Translations under genes and position numbers: made by a program
The notes under the pieces: generated by a model
Database searches by the model: none
What the model saw: the letters and a program-made list of their open reading frames with translations, nothing else
What the model was told of the DNA's origin: nothing
Shown here: in pieces, positions 17,370-26,169 of the stretch
Numbering within the stretch: the stretch's first letter is position 1
Layout: each line of letters opens with the position of its first letter
Origin: Bacteroidales bacterium
GTDB taxonomy: Bacteria; Bacteroidota; Bacteroidia; Bacteroidales; Muribaculaceae
DNA length: 64,000 nucleotides
Reading direction: 5' to 3'
Assembly (NCBI GenBank): GCA_900770215.1
Contig: CAAGJW010000088.1
Location: 1 to 64,000, forward strand

Positions 17370-18863
17370 TTAGCGATCAACGATATTCCATATTCTTTCT
17401 TTGCCCAGCAATGCGGCACAAGTGATGAGCGACGTCACAGTCACTCCCTGCACGCCGGGCAACATGAGACTTTGCCCCGTGAGCAGCAAGTTGGGCTCTG
17501 GGGTGTGTGGCGACATAAACGACATGAGCGCATTGTGATAGTCCTTGCGCATACCGAATGCGGTGCCTTGAGGCGCCCCCAAGTAGTCGTGATAGGTCAA
17601 CGGCGTGCTGGTATACACCTGATCGACCATGTTTCCAAGGCCTGGGATGAAACGCTCGGCAAGCTTGATGCACTCCTGTGCCTTGCTTTGCTTCATGTCG
17701 TGATATTGTGGCAGGCGGCCATGAGCAACAGGCTGCCCATGATCGTCGCAGCACATGTAGGGCTGGCACTCGCTCCACAACATGGGCGTGAGCAAGTCGA
17801 CCTGCTCGGCCCACTGGCCCTGCTCAGGCACCCTGCAGCTCACCATCACGCCGCCCAGCGGCCCGTCGCGGCGGTCGAGGAAGGTCCACACATTGGGCTC
17901 GCGGTAGATGTACTGGTTGTAGTTGAAGTAGGGCAACACACCTGGCTTGAGGCGCAACGAGACCGTGAACATGCCAAAGGTGTTGGGCATCGACTCAATG
18001 CGACGGCGATACATTCGCTTAATGCGGGTGCTGTTGCGCACCATCTCGCAAGTGACGGCCGGATGCACGTCGCTGATGAAGCAATCGGCCTCATAGGCCT
18101 CGCCATTGCTGCACACTGCTCGGGCGATTTTTCCATTTTCCTCCACAAGCTGCGTCACGCAAGCACCGCACTGCACACGGCCTCCTGCACTGGAAAGACG
18201 CCGCACGAGCGCATCGACCAGGACCTGTCCATCGACCTTGAGACGCCAGCTGCTCTCGATGAAACCGCTGCTGCAATGCAGAAAATTGAACAGCGGCATC
18301 GTGTCGACATTAAGCTCCATCTTCATTGCCGCGCCACTCAGCACGTTGATGAGCAACGGGTTGTTGAAGTTCTCGGTGAGATACTGATAGGCACTCCTGT
18401 CGAAGAGCCCCGTGTCGAACAGCGAGGTGCATGCATCGGGGTTGATTACGTCAAATTGCACCTGCTCGCACATGCGCAGCAGCCTTGCATAGTCGACAAG
18501 GGCGCGACGCTCGGCCGGAAACTGGCGGGCAAGCGTGTCGACAAAATTATCATAGCCTTGCGCAAAAGTGAAATCCCGATCACCTATCATGATGTGGTCG
18601 TAGTGGGTGTCGAGCCTGTGCCAGGGCAAGTCGAGAAGCCCTAAATACTTGAACACATTGTGCAACGACTGGCCCTTGTCGAGAGCGCCCACATAGTGCA
18701 GTCCCGTGTCGTAGGCCATGCCCCGACGACGATAGCTCTGCATGCAACCTCCAGGCTGCATGGCACGCTCAAGCACAAGCACCTGCTTGCCGGCCAGGGC
18801 CAGAATGCATGCACACTCCAAGCCGCCCAGCCCGCTGCCTATGACAACGACATCGTGCTTCAT
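17370..18863 (-). CDS. CrtI/retinol-saturase-like FAD oxidoreductase
   Basis: The 497 aa flavoprotein has a full N-terminal dinucleotide site (VVVIGSGLGGLECACILA, residues 5-22), the following PGGCMQSYRRRG segment of the phytoene desaturase superfamily, and the C-terminal TGQSLMLPGVQGVT motif that closes over FAD. Members add or remove double bonds in polyenes. It overlaps the MMPL gene by four bases (ATGA), which implies tight translational coupling and a product that is handed to, or comes from, that exporter. The substrate is not known. Confidence 0.88.
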   Translation of the reverse strand: MKHDVVVIGSGLGGLECACILALAGKQVLVLERAMQPGGCMQSYRRRGMAYDTGLHYVGALDKGQSLHNVFKYLGLLDLPWHRLDTHYDHIMIGDRDFTFAQGYDNFVDTLARQFPAERRALVDYARLLRMCEQVQFDVINPDACTSLFDTGLFDRSAYQYLTENFNNPLLINVLSGAAMKMELNVDTMPLFNFLHCSSGFIESSWRLKVDGQVLVDALVRRLSSAGGRVQCGACVTQLVEENGKIARAVCSNGEAYEADCFISDVHPAVTCEMVRNSTRIKRMYRRRIESMPNTFGMFTVSLRLKPGVLPYFNYNQYIYREPNVWTFLDRRDGPLGGVMVSCRVPEQGQWAEQVDLLTPMLWSECQPYMCCDDHGQPVAHGRLPQYHDMKQSKAQECIKLAERFIPGLGNMVDQVYTSTPLTYHDYLGAPQGTAFGMRKDYHNALMSFMSPHTPEPNLLLTGQSLMLPGVQGVTVTSLITCAALLGKERIWNIVDR

Positions 18864-21352
18864 TTCTTCTTTGCTCGATTAATCCACCTGAATATCGCAG
18901 GCTGTAACACATAGGAAATCACTACGGCCGAGACAAGGCCCACAAGGGTGCAAAATCCCACCGACTTGATGGCAGGATGCCGGGCCAGGAGCATGGAGCC
19001 CACTGTGACCACAAGAATAAAGGCGCTGAAAAATATCGCCGTCTTGTGGTACTCGAGCAGCTTGCCTCTGCCCTGCCTGGAGCCGACGAGACCTGTCATG
19101 ACAAAGATACTGTAATCGACGCCGATGCCAAAGATAAAGGTGGAGATGATGATGTTGATAAGATTAAACTTATAACCAAATATCGCCATGGCACCCAGCG
19201 TCACAAGCCAACTCAAAATGATGGGCATGAAGCCCAAGAGCGTGTACTTGACATTGAACTTGAAGCTCACCAGCAGCACCAGCAGCACAAAGGCCATCGA
19301 CACCCATTGCAACACATTGAAGTCGCTGTTGAGCTTGTTGAGTGCGTCGGTCGTGTAGTAGTAAGTGTCGAGCACCATCTGGTGGGGCTTGTCGGCAACG
19401 GCCTTGCATATCTTTATATAGTCGCTATTGGCACTTCTCACCGAGTCGTTCTTGCACCTTACCGAGGTGAAGCACAAGTAGTCGCCATTGTAGGTTTTCT
19501 CCATGAGTGTCGACAGGTAGCCCTCGGGGATGAGACCCGACTTGTAGAGCGCATCGGGCTCAAAGTCGCCATTGCACAAGTCGAAAAACGAATCAAAGCC
19601 ACTGGCTTCAAGACCGGCCTGCGGGGCAGTGGCAGCTATGAGGCTGCGAGCCTTGTCTTGCCGGGCAGGCGTCCAGTAGCGTTTCCAGGCATCGATGCGC
19701 TGACGCTGCTGTGAGAGCGGAACCAGGATGAGACTGGTGTGGGTGTAGCTCTTGACCAAGCCTGCAGCTTGCAACGAGTCGAGCTGGCGCGACATGACGG
19801 CAAAATTGGTGATAGCCTCTTCCATCGTCTTGCCCGAAGCTGCAAAATACTTGCTCTTGTCGCCCGCATGGGTCTTGCTGCGCAACACATTCTCGCTATA
19901 GGTCACACTGGGGGCCTTATAGCCCAGGTCGTGCATGTCGGCGTCAAATTGTGTGCCCTTGACGGCCCAAGCCGCCACACACACAACGACAACAATGGCT
20001 ATCGCGCCCGTGAGCCACTTGTTGCGGTCGAAAGGATAGGAACTCACACGGTCGACCCAGGCAAACATTTTCTTGTTGACCTTGTTGCTTGCTGGATTGA
20101 GAAATTGCGGCAGAAACACCAGGCTGAATATCGTGGTGCCTGCAATGGCAAAGGTGGCAAAGAGCCCAAAATCCTTAAGCAAGTCGGTATTGATAAAGAT
20201 CAAGCCCAAAAAGGAACCTATGGTCGTGAGGCAACCCAAACACACGGGCTTCACCTCGTCGCGCAACACCTCGACAGGGTCGCCCACATACTTAAAGTGA
20301 GTGAGCACGTGCAGCACATAGCTCATAGCCACGCCCAGCACCACAGCCCCGATACCCAAGGCAAGCAGCGAGAATTGCCCTCTGATGAAATACATGCAGG
20401 CCAGGCCCAGCAGCGTGCCGAAGGCCACAGGCAGCAACAGCAGCGGTATCGTGTCGTAGTTGCGAAAGCATATGCCTATGACCACAAGCACGAGGATGAG
20501 CGAGCCTATGATAGTGCCCAGCAAGTCGTGCTTGATGGTGGTGGCATTGTAGTAGCCGCTGGCAGGCGTGCCATGATAGCTTATCTTCACTCCCGGGTGG
20601 GTCTTGGAAAACTGGTCGATTTCCTTATTGAGCATTTCAAACAAGGCCGAACCCTGTCCCGTGTTGGTGGCCGAGAACCTGGGAGTGATAAAGGCAACGC
20701 ACACTGTGGAGTCGGGCACAAAGAAATGGCCGGATATGGTTTTGTATCCTCCTGTGCTGCCAGCCAGGAGCGGTGCATACTGGTCTTTGAGCACATTGCG
20801 AATGCCCAGGGGATCGCTGGCGATTTGATCATAGAACATGTCGCCGGCGTCGCTGTTGAGGTCGCGGTAGTTGCGCCGCATCTGCTCTGTCATGTGCTGC
20901 AAGGTGAACAGCGTGTCGATGGCCCGGTAGGCACTGGTGTCGATATAGGCCGGCAAGTGCTGGGTCATGTAGTCGAGGGCATCGGTCATGCCGTCTTCGG
21001 GTATCTGGCAGAACACATCGCCCACCACCTGGTTGTGCCTGCCACGTTGGCGGTCGGCCCTCTCAAGCCCGGCAACAAAGTCGTCGCACACGGCGGCAAT
21101 ACTGTCGGGCGACATCCCCTTCCTGCCTTGGAAGAGCAAGAAGGTTTTGTCCTTTATTTTCAAGTCGGCAAAGGCCAGTTTTGTCGTGCCGTCGGGATTC
21201 TTCGATGCAGGCATGAGCTTGTTGAGGTCTTCCTCGAGATGTATCTTGGAAGCATAAAAGCCCAGGAAAGCAAAGAGGATGACAAGCACCGCCCAAAACA
21301 CAGCACGATGACTGCGGAAGTAATAGTAAATTTTGATGCAAAGTGTTGTCAT
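18860..21352 (-). CDS. MMPL/RND-family lipid exporter
   Basis: The 830 aa inner-membrane protein has the two-fold repeat of RND transporters: a first helix (about 17-35), a large periplasmic loop, five to six helices, then a second loop and a second helix block. Family segments such as GIGAVVLGVAMSYVLHVLTHF and FIFGIGVDYSIFVMTGL carry the conserved D/Y positions in the central helices. MMPL proteins export lipids or polyenes to the periplasm. The gene overlaps its neighbours by four bases on both sides, so it is a core part of the operon. Confidence 0.92.
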   Translation of the reverse strand: MTTLCIKIYYYFRSHRAVFWAVLVILFAFLGFYASKIHLEEDLNKLMPASKNPDGTTKLAFADLKIKDKTFLLFQGRKGMSPDSIAAVCDDFVAGLERADRQRGRHNQVVGDVFCQIPEDGMTDALDYMTQHLPAYIDTSAYRAIDTLFTLQHMTEQMRRNYRDLNSDAGDMFYDQIASDPLGIRNVLKDQYAPLLAGSTGGYKTISGHFFVPDSTVCVAFITPRFSATNTGQGSALFEMLNKEIDQFSKTHPGVKISYHGTPASGYYNATTIKHDLLGTIIGSLILVLVVIGICFRNYDTIPLLLLPVAFGTLLGLACMYFIRGQFSLLALGIGAVVLGVAMSYVLHVLTHFKYVGDPVEVLRDEVKPVCLGCLTTIGSFLGLIFINTDLLKDFGLFATFAIAGTTIFSLVFLPQFLNPASNKVNKKMFAWVDRVSSYPFDRNKWLTGAIAIVVVVCVAAWAVKGTQFDADMHDLGYKAPSVTYSENVLRSKTHAGDKSKYFAASGKTMEEAITNFAVMSRQLDSLQAAGLVKSYTHTSLILVPLSQQRQRIDAWKRYWTPARQDKARSLIAATAPQAGLEASGFDSFFDLCNGDFEPDALYKSGLIPEGYLSTLMEKTYNGDYLCFTSVRCKNDSVRSANSDYIKICKAVADKPHQMVLDTYYYTTDALNKLNSDFNVLQWVSMAFVLLVLLVSFKFNVKYTLLGFMPIILSWLVTLGAMAIFGYKFNLINIIISTFIFGIGVDYSIFVMTGLVGSRQGRGKLLEYHKTAIFFSAFILVVTVGSMLLARHPAIKSVGFCTLVGLVSAVVISYVLQPAIFRWINRAKKK

Positions 21353-21726
21353 ATTACAGTCATTTCGCCTTTAAATTCCACATACACGCGGCAATCGTCG
21401 GCAATACTGGCACTCACGTCATAAGTGCCTGGGGAAAGGAGGCTCAGCGTGATGTCGAGATCCACCTCGGGGCATATTGCAGGCGAGGCTACCGCTGTGA
21501 AACGGCATTGCTTCACGACAGGCATGGCCAGCCGGCGGCGGCACAGGTGCATGGCACACTCCTTGATGGTTTCGATATTGAACACTCCAGGGCACACAGG
21601 ATGTCCCGGAAAGTGGCCGCGGTACACGTCGCAATCGGGCAGCAAGGCCAGGTGAAACACGCCGTGACTGCCATCGGTGCTGGCCGTGACGCCAAGCACC
21701 CTGTAGAAATTGTTTTCGAGCAACAT
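21349..21726 (-). CDS. FabA/FabZ-like 3-hydroxyacyl-ACP dehydratase
   Basis: The 125 aa single hot-dog domain has the catalytic motif GHFPGHPVCPGV near residue 32, with the active histidine in GHF and an acidic residue a few positions later in the following helix (FNIETIKE). It should remove water from a 3-hydroxyacyl-ACP. The frame runs upstream over the neighbouring dehydratase, but the ATG at 21726 is the first one outside it, 23 bases after that stop. It is one of two hot-dog genes in the operon, as in aryl-polyene clusters. Confidence 0.85.
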   Translation of the reverse strand: MLLENNFYRVLGVTASTDGSHGVFHLALLPDCDVYRGHFPGHPVCPGVFNIETIKECAMHLCRRRLAMPVVKQCRFTAVASPAICPEVDLDITLSLLSPGTYDVSASIADDCRVYVEFKGEMTVI

Positions 21727-21749
21727 GCTGTTGATATTGTATCGATGGG

Positions 21750-22175
21750 TCAGCTCTTGTCGATTGAGATCTTCATGCGCGTGTCGGCCACAAGCTCGTT
21801 GCCCACGCGGGTTTGCCCCGTGAGCAACGTCACGCCTGCCACTTCGGCTCCCATGACCACAGTGGTGTGCAACAGCTCGCCGGCACACGGGCGGCGATAG
21901 CAGTGAAACCTTTTCACCTCGCCTATGTAGCCCACAGGAGGCTCGTCGGCCCCAGCCTCAAGCGCTCTATAGCCCGCAAAAGCCGATGCCGACTGGGCAA
22001 TGTGCTCGATGAGGCCCGCCTCGGCAAGCAGCCCATCGTGGTCGAGAAAAATATTGCCTGGCTTGATGGCAAAAATTGTCGTGGCCTGGTCGCCATCGAC
22101 GCTGTCAAGCCTGTCGACCATCAAGATGGGATCACGCTGGGGCACTAGATGCTCTATATCGCCGTCGACATTCAT
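21750..22175 (-). CDS. FabZ-like hot-dog dehydratase (variant motif)
   Basis: This 141 aa hot-dog protein resembles ApeP/FabZ-type dehydratases. The substrate-gating motif reads LVPQRDPILMVDRL (about 10-23), where FabZ has a histidine in place of the glutamine. The helix DHDGLLAEAGLIEHIAQSASAF carries the family's acidic residues. It probably acts on ACP-bound 3-hydroxyacyl chains. It lies five bases after the ACP gene and 23 before the second dehydratase. Confidence 0.83.
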   Translation of the reverse strand: MNVDGDIEHLVPQRDPILMVDRLDSVDGDQATTIFAIKPGNIFLDHDGLLAEAGLIEHIAQSASAFAGYRALEAGADEPPVGYIGEVKRFHCYRRPCAGELLHTTVVMGAEVAGVTLLTGQTRVGNELVADTRMKISIDKS

Positions 22176-22180
22176 GAGAA

Positions 22181-22435
22181 TTATTTCTTGTCGTCGGGAA
22201 GATGACTCTCGATATAGTCGTAGAGGTCGTTGAAGGTCTTGATCGACTTGAGCTCGGTAGTGGGGATGAGCACCTTGTACTTGAACTGCACAATACCCAC
22301 CAGGTCGACAAGGCTGAGGCTGTCGAGGTCGAGTGTGTCGAAGATGACGGCATCGGGTTGAATCACCGATGCATCCACCTCATACTCGTCGGCAATCTCC
22401 TGATTGATACTCTTGATAATTTCTTCACGTGTCAT
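22181..22435 (-). CDS. Acyl carrier protein
   Basis: The 84 aa acidic helical protein carries the phosphopantetheine attachment site DLDSLSLVDL, with the serine at S39. It is a dedicated carrier: it sits between a ketosynthase and two dehydratases, whereas the housekeeping ACP normally neighbours fabF and rnc. A growing acyl or polyene chain would be attached to S39. Confidence 0.93.
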   Translation of the reverse strand: MTREEIIKSINQEIADEYEVDASVIQPDAVIFDTLDLDSLSLVDLVGIVQFKYKVLIPTTELKSIKTFNDLYDYIESHLPDDKK

Positions 22436-22478
22436 AACTTTTTCTCTTCTAATTAAAAATAAATCAAATAAGTCAATA

Positions 22479-23699
22479 TTATAAATTCTTCACAATAAGC
22501 GTTGAGTTGGTACCGCCAAAGCCGAAGGAGTTGGACAAGAACATGTCGAAATGCGCCTCGACGGTTTCGGGAACCACATTGATGCAGCAGGTCTGCTCAT
22601 CGGGGTTCTCAAAGTTGATGTTTCCTGCGATGAAGTCGTTTTTCATCATCAGCAGCGAGTAGACGATTTCGCTGGCGCCAGCCATCCACATCTCGTGGCC
22701 CGTCTGCGACTTGGTAGAGGTCACAGGCACCTTGTGGTCGCCGAAAACCTGTGCGATAGCCAGAGCCTCGATACCGTCGCCGGCATGGGTAGAGGTGGCG
22801 TGGGCGTTGATATATCCTATCTGCCTGGGGTCGACGTTGCCCTGCTTGAGGCAGAGCTCGAGAGAGCGGGCTGGCCCCTCCACATTAGGCGTGGAGATGT
22901 GTGCTCCGTTGCCCGAGAATCCCCAGCTCACCACCTCGGCAAGAATGGGGGCACCGCGTTTCACGGCATGCTCATAGCTCTCGAGCACCACCGTGGCGGC
23001 ACCACCGCTCGGCACGAGGCCGTCGCGGTCGCGGTCGAAGGGACGGCTGGCCTTGGCGGGCTCACTCTCGCGAGTGGAAAACGCCTGGATGCCGTCGAAG
23101 GCAGCCACGCTGTACATGTTGGCCTCCTGAGCGCCACCACATATCACGCAATCTTGCAGCCCATTGGCAATGAGCAACGCTCCCAGCCCTATGGCCTGCG
23201 AACCGCTGGCACAAGCTGCCGAGGCAGTGAGATTGATGCCACGCAGATGAAACAGGCAAGCCAGATTCATAGTCACAGTTGAGTTCATCGACTGGAATAT
23301 CGCACCACTGCCGCAGGCCACTGTGTTGTGTGCCTCGCGAAACTTGTCGAGACCCTGCATCGTGGCCTCGGCCACCGAGTCGTTGCCATATATGAGTCCC
23401 ACGGGGTGTGCATCGATATACTCCTGATCAAGCTTGGCATGAGCCAGAGCCGAGCGGGTTGCCATGTAGGCATATTGCGCCTCCTCGGGCATGAAGTGGC
23501 GCATCGTGCGTGACACATAAGGTTTCAAATCGGGTTGTGGCACCTGGGCACACAATGCCGAGCGAAAGCCGGCATCCTTGCGTTGCTGGCTGAAGACGAT
23601 TCCGCTTTTACCATTGTACAAGGCCTCGCGCACTTGATCAAGAGTTGTGCCTATACAAGACCATATTCCCATTCCTGTGATGACTACTCTGTGTTTCAT
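22479..23699 (-). CDS. 3-oxoacyl-ACP synthase (FabF/FabB type)
   Basis: This 406 aa condensing enzyme has the full Cys-His-His triad: C163 in SAACASGSQ, H300 in NAHATSTHAGD and H335 in KSQTGHEMWMAG. The C-terminal NSFGFGGTNS loop is also present. It elongates an ACP-bound chain with malonyl-ACP. It is the only ketosynthase in the operon, whereas aryl-polyene clusters usually have two or more and a chain-length partner. It lies 43 bases before the ACP gene. Confidence 0.93.
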   Translation of the reverse strand: MKHRVVITGMGIWSCIGTTLDQVREALYNGKSGIVFSQQRKDAGFRSALCAQVPQPDLKPYVSRTMRHFMPEEAQYAYMATRSALAHAKLDQEYIDAHPVGLIYGNDSVAEATMQGLDKFREAHNTVACGSGAIFQSMNSTVTMNLACLFHLRGINLTASAACASGSQAIGLGALLIANGLQDCVICGGAQEANMYSVAAFDGIQAFSTRESEPAKASRPFDRDRDGLVPSGGAATVVLESYEHAVKRGAPILAEVVSWGFSGNGAHISTPNVEGPARSLELCLKQGNVDPRQIGYINAHATSTHAGDGIEALAIAQVFGDHKVPVTSTKSQTGHEMWMAGASEIVYSLLMMKNDFIAGNINFENPDEQTCCINVVPETVEAHFDMFLSNSFGFGGTNSTLIVKNL

Positions 23700-23731
23700 T
23701 TTTGTTTATGTGTATATTTATAGGTATAACA

Positions 23732-24871
23732 TTATATTTTTTTGCAATAGCAGCGTCGCCTGCACACATACTGCGGGTCGAAGAGCTTCCATTGCGACAA
23801 TTCTCTCACGTTGGTCTCCAGTTGCGGTCCCGTCTGCGCCACTTTTATTCCCATTTGGTTGTAGACCTCGACCAGGTCGGTAAAAAACAATGCGTTCACG
23901 CCCAGTCCCTGATAGTCGGGGCGCACGGCCACCAGCAGCATGTCGGCCATGTCGCTGTGCCGGCCTTTGAGTGCACGCAACAAGTGAAACCAGCCCATGG
24001 GCAGCAAGCGCCCGCCGGCCTTTTTCATGGCCTGGCTCAAGCTGCTCATTGTTATGGCCACGCCCACCAAGTCTCCCTTTTTGTCGGTCACCACCGGCAT
24101 CATGCGCTTGTAGTCGACAAGAGGCATAAATTTTTTTACAAAATAGTCGATCTGCTTCTCGCTGAACTCGGAGAATCCATACAACGGCTTGTAGGCCTCA
24201 TTGAGCAGGTGAAAGATCTTGTGGCCGTAGCCGCCCTTGGTGATCTCCCTGCCTGTAAGCTTGCGCACTCGTAGGCCATAGAGCCGCGTGACCAAGCTGG
24301 CGGCGTGAGCAAAACGCTCGGGCACCCTTTGGGGCACCTTGATGCGCACCGAGACCCAGTCGACCGCCTTGCTGTAGCCCAGGGCTTCCATGTGGCGGGG
24401 GTAGTAGGCAGGGGTGTAGATGGCAATGGCCGAGCCCTCGATATCGAAGTCGTCGACAAGCATCCCTTCCTTGTCAAAGTCGCTGATGCCCATGGGGCCC
24501 TGAATGTGAGTCATACCCTGCTGCCTGCCCCACTGTGCTACAGCGTCGAGAAGCAAGCGGGTGACCTCGACGTCGTCGATCATCTCGATGAAGGTGAAAC
24601 GCACGTTTTTCACCTTCCACATCTCATTGGCCTTGCGGTTGACAATGCCTGCAATGCGCCCCACAGGTCGGCGATCCTCGTCGTAGGCGACAAAAGCGGC
24701 AATACTCGAAAACTCAAGCCCAGGATTTTTTGACGGATCGAAAGTGCCACGCACATCTAATTCCAAATCAGGCACATAGCATGAGTTGCCTGCATAGATC
24801 TTATACGGCAATCTCACAAAATCATTCATCTCCTTCCTGGTTTGGACTATTTTGACAACATATTTGCCCAT
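23732..24871 (-). CDS. GNAT-fold N-acyltransferase-like protein
   Basis: The 379 aa protein ends in a GNAT-like acyl-CoA binding region (MLLVAVRPDYQGLGVNALFF, where RPDYQGLG matches motif A, and TGPQLETN). The N-terminal two thirds resembles the uncharacterised Bacteroidota family with the phrase GPMGISDFDKEGMLVDDFD. It may acylate an amine or an ACP-bound intermediate, but the substrate is unknown. As first gene of the lipid operon it is likely to belong to its pathway. The ATG at 24871 is chosen over a TTG three codons upstream. The -7 box ends six bases before it. Confidence 0.82.
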   Translation of the reverse strand: MGKYVVKIVQTRKEMNDFVRLPYKIYAGNSCYVPDLELDVRGTFDPSKNPGLEFSSIAAFVAYDEDRRPVGRIAGIVNRKANEMWKVKNVRFTFIEMIDDVEVTRLLLDAVAQWGRQQGMTHIQGPMGISDFDKEGMLVDDFDIEGSAIAIYTPAYYPRHMEALGYSKAVDWVSVRIKVPQRVPERFAHAASLVTRLYGLRVRKLTGREITKGGYGHKIFHLLNEAYKPLYGFSEFSEKQIDYFVKKFMPLVDYKRMMPVVTDKKGDLVGVAITMSSLSQAMKKAGGRLLPMGWFHLLRALKGRHSDMADMLLVAVRPDYQGLGVNALFFTDLVEVYNQMGIKVAQTGPQLETNVRELSQWKLFDPQYVCRRRCYCKKI

Positions 24872-24877
24872 AGGTTG

Positions 24878-24911
24878 CAAAATTACTCAAAATTTACTTT
24901 TCATTTCAAAA
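24878..24911 (-). promoter_or_regulatory. Promoter of the lipid/polyene operon
   Basis: On the minus strand a TTTTG -33 box (24907-24911), a 21-base spacer and a perfect TAATTTTG -7 box (24878-24885) precede the ATG at 24871 by six bases. The transcript is expected to be leaderless or nearly so and could cover the ten genes down to 15305. Confidence 0.7.
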
Positions 24912-25048
24912 TACCACCAAAATTAAACAATATAGTTCCTAAATGAACCAGTTTTTGTCTCATTTAACACCCATCTGCTATAGCGCATCATGTTGAAACC
25001 ATCGTTCACGCCAACGGCCAGGAGAACCGGCAAGCAAGCAAAAATTGC

Positions 25049-25056
25049 TATCTTTG
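25049..25056 (+). promoter_or_regulatory. -7 box of the M20 deacylase gene
   Basis: TATCTTTG fits TAnnTTTG exactly, 42 bases upstream of the ATG at 25099. AGGAGG occurs at 25075-25080 but is about 18 bases from that ATG, too far for a normal ribosome binding site. Confidence 0.5.
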
Positions 25057-25098
25057 CAGGCAGGATGCCAAGTAAGGAGGCAATCTGTGGAAAATTGA

Positions 25099-26169
25099 AT
25101 GCACATGGATATTGACGAGATATATTACGAAGCCATCGACTTGCTGAAGGCGATGATTGCCACCCCATCGGTGAGCAGGGAGGAAAATGAAGTGGCCCGC
25201 GTGGTCGAGCACTACATGCTCAAGTGGGGCTTGCGCCCTAAACGCAGCGGCAACAACCTGTGGTGCATGCCGCCCGACTTTGACCCGGCCAAGCCCACGG
25301 TGCTGCTCAATGCCCACATCGACACCGTGAAGCCTGTAGACGGCTGGAAGCGCGACCCCTACACCCCAGCCGAGGAGGGCGGCAGGCTCTACGGGCTGGG
25401 CAGCAACGACGACGGGGCCTCGGTCGTGTCGCTCCTGGCCGCCCACCGCATGCTCATTGAGCACGAGCAGCCCTGCAACTTCATCTTCCTGGCTTCGGCC
25501 GAAGAGGAAGTGAGCGGAAAGGGTGGAATTGAGTCGGTGCTGCCCATGCTGCCCGGCATCGACGTGGCGCTTGTGGGCGAGCCCACTGGCATGAATCCTG
25601 CCATAGCCGAAAAAGGGCTCATGGTGCTCGATGCTGTGGTGCACGGGGTGGCGGGCCACGCTGCACGCAACGAGGGCGTGAATGCCATCTACCTGGCTGT
25701 CGATGCCATCAACGCGCTCAGGCACTTGAAACTTGAAAAGGTGTCGCCCTTGCTGGGCCCAGTGAAGGTGACTGTGACCAAGATTGAGGCTGGCCAGCAG
25801 CACAACATCGTGCCCGATGTGTGCAAGATGCTCATCGATGTGCGCACAACCGATGCCTACAGCAATGCCGAGACACTGCAGCTGCTGCGCGAGGCCGTGC
25901 CTGGCTGCGAGCTCACGCCCCACTCCACACGGCTCAATCCGTCGTGCATCGACGCCGGTCACCCGCTTGTGCAGCGAGCCGTGATGCTGGGCAAGGAGCC
26001 CTTCGGTTCGCCCACGCTGAGCGACCAGGCCCTCCTGCCGTTCCCCTCGATGAAGATGGGGCCCGGCCAGTCGAGCCGCAGTCACACAGCCGACGAGTAT
26101 ATCGAGTGCGACGAGGTGCGCGAAGCTATCGACACCTATATTGTGCTGCTAAACGGGCTGCGCCTGTAA
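25099..26169 (+). CDS. argE: M20 family acylornithine deacylase (ArgE-like)
   Basis: This dinuclear zinc amidohydrolase shows the metal ligands of the M20 family: NAHIDTV (His-x-Asp), GLGSNDDGAS (bridging Asp), SAEEEVSG (general base and ligand glutamates), GEPTGM and the final H of SRSHTADEY. The length of 356 aa matches ArgE/DapE relatives. In Bacteroidales the closest role is release of ornithine from N-acetyl- or N-succinylornithine, which fits with argB in the same window; DapE activity cannot be excluded. Either ATG at 25099 or 25105 may start it. Its 3' end overlaps the convergent MATE gene by 21 bases. Confidence 0.85.
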   Translation: MHMDIDEIYYEAIDLLKAMIATPSVSREENEVARVVEHYMLKWGLRPKRSGNNLWCMPPDFDPAKPTVLLNAHIDTVKPVDGWKRDPYTPAEEGGRLYGLGSNDDGASVVSLLAAHRMLIEHEQPCNFIFLASAEEEVSGKGGIESVLPMLPGIDVALVGEPTGMNPAIAEKGLMVLDAVVHGVAGHAARNEGVNAIYLAVDAINALRHLKLEKVSPLLGPVKVTVTKIEAGQQHNIVPDVCKMLIDVRTTDAYSNAETLQLLREAVPGCELTPHSTRLNPSCIDAGHPLVQRAVMLGKEPFGSPTLSDQALLPFPSMKMGPGQSSRSHTADEYIECDEVREAIDTYIVLLNGLRL

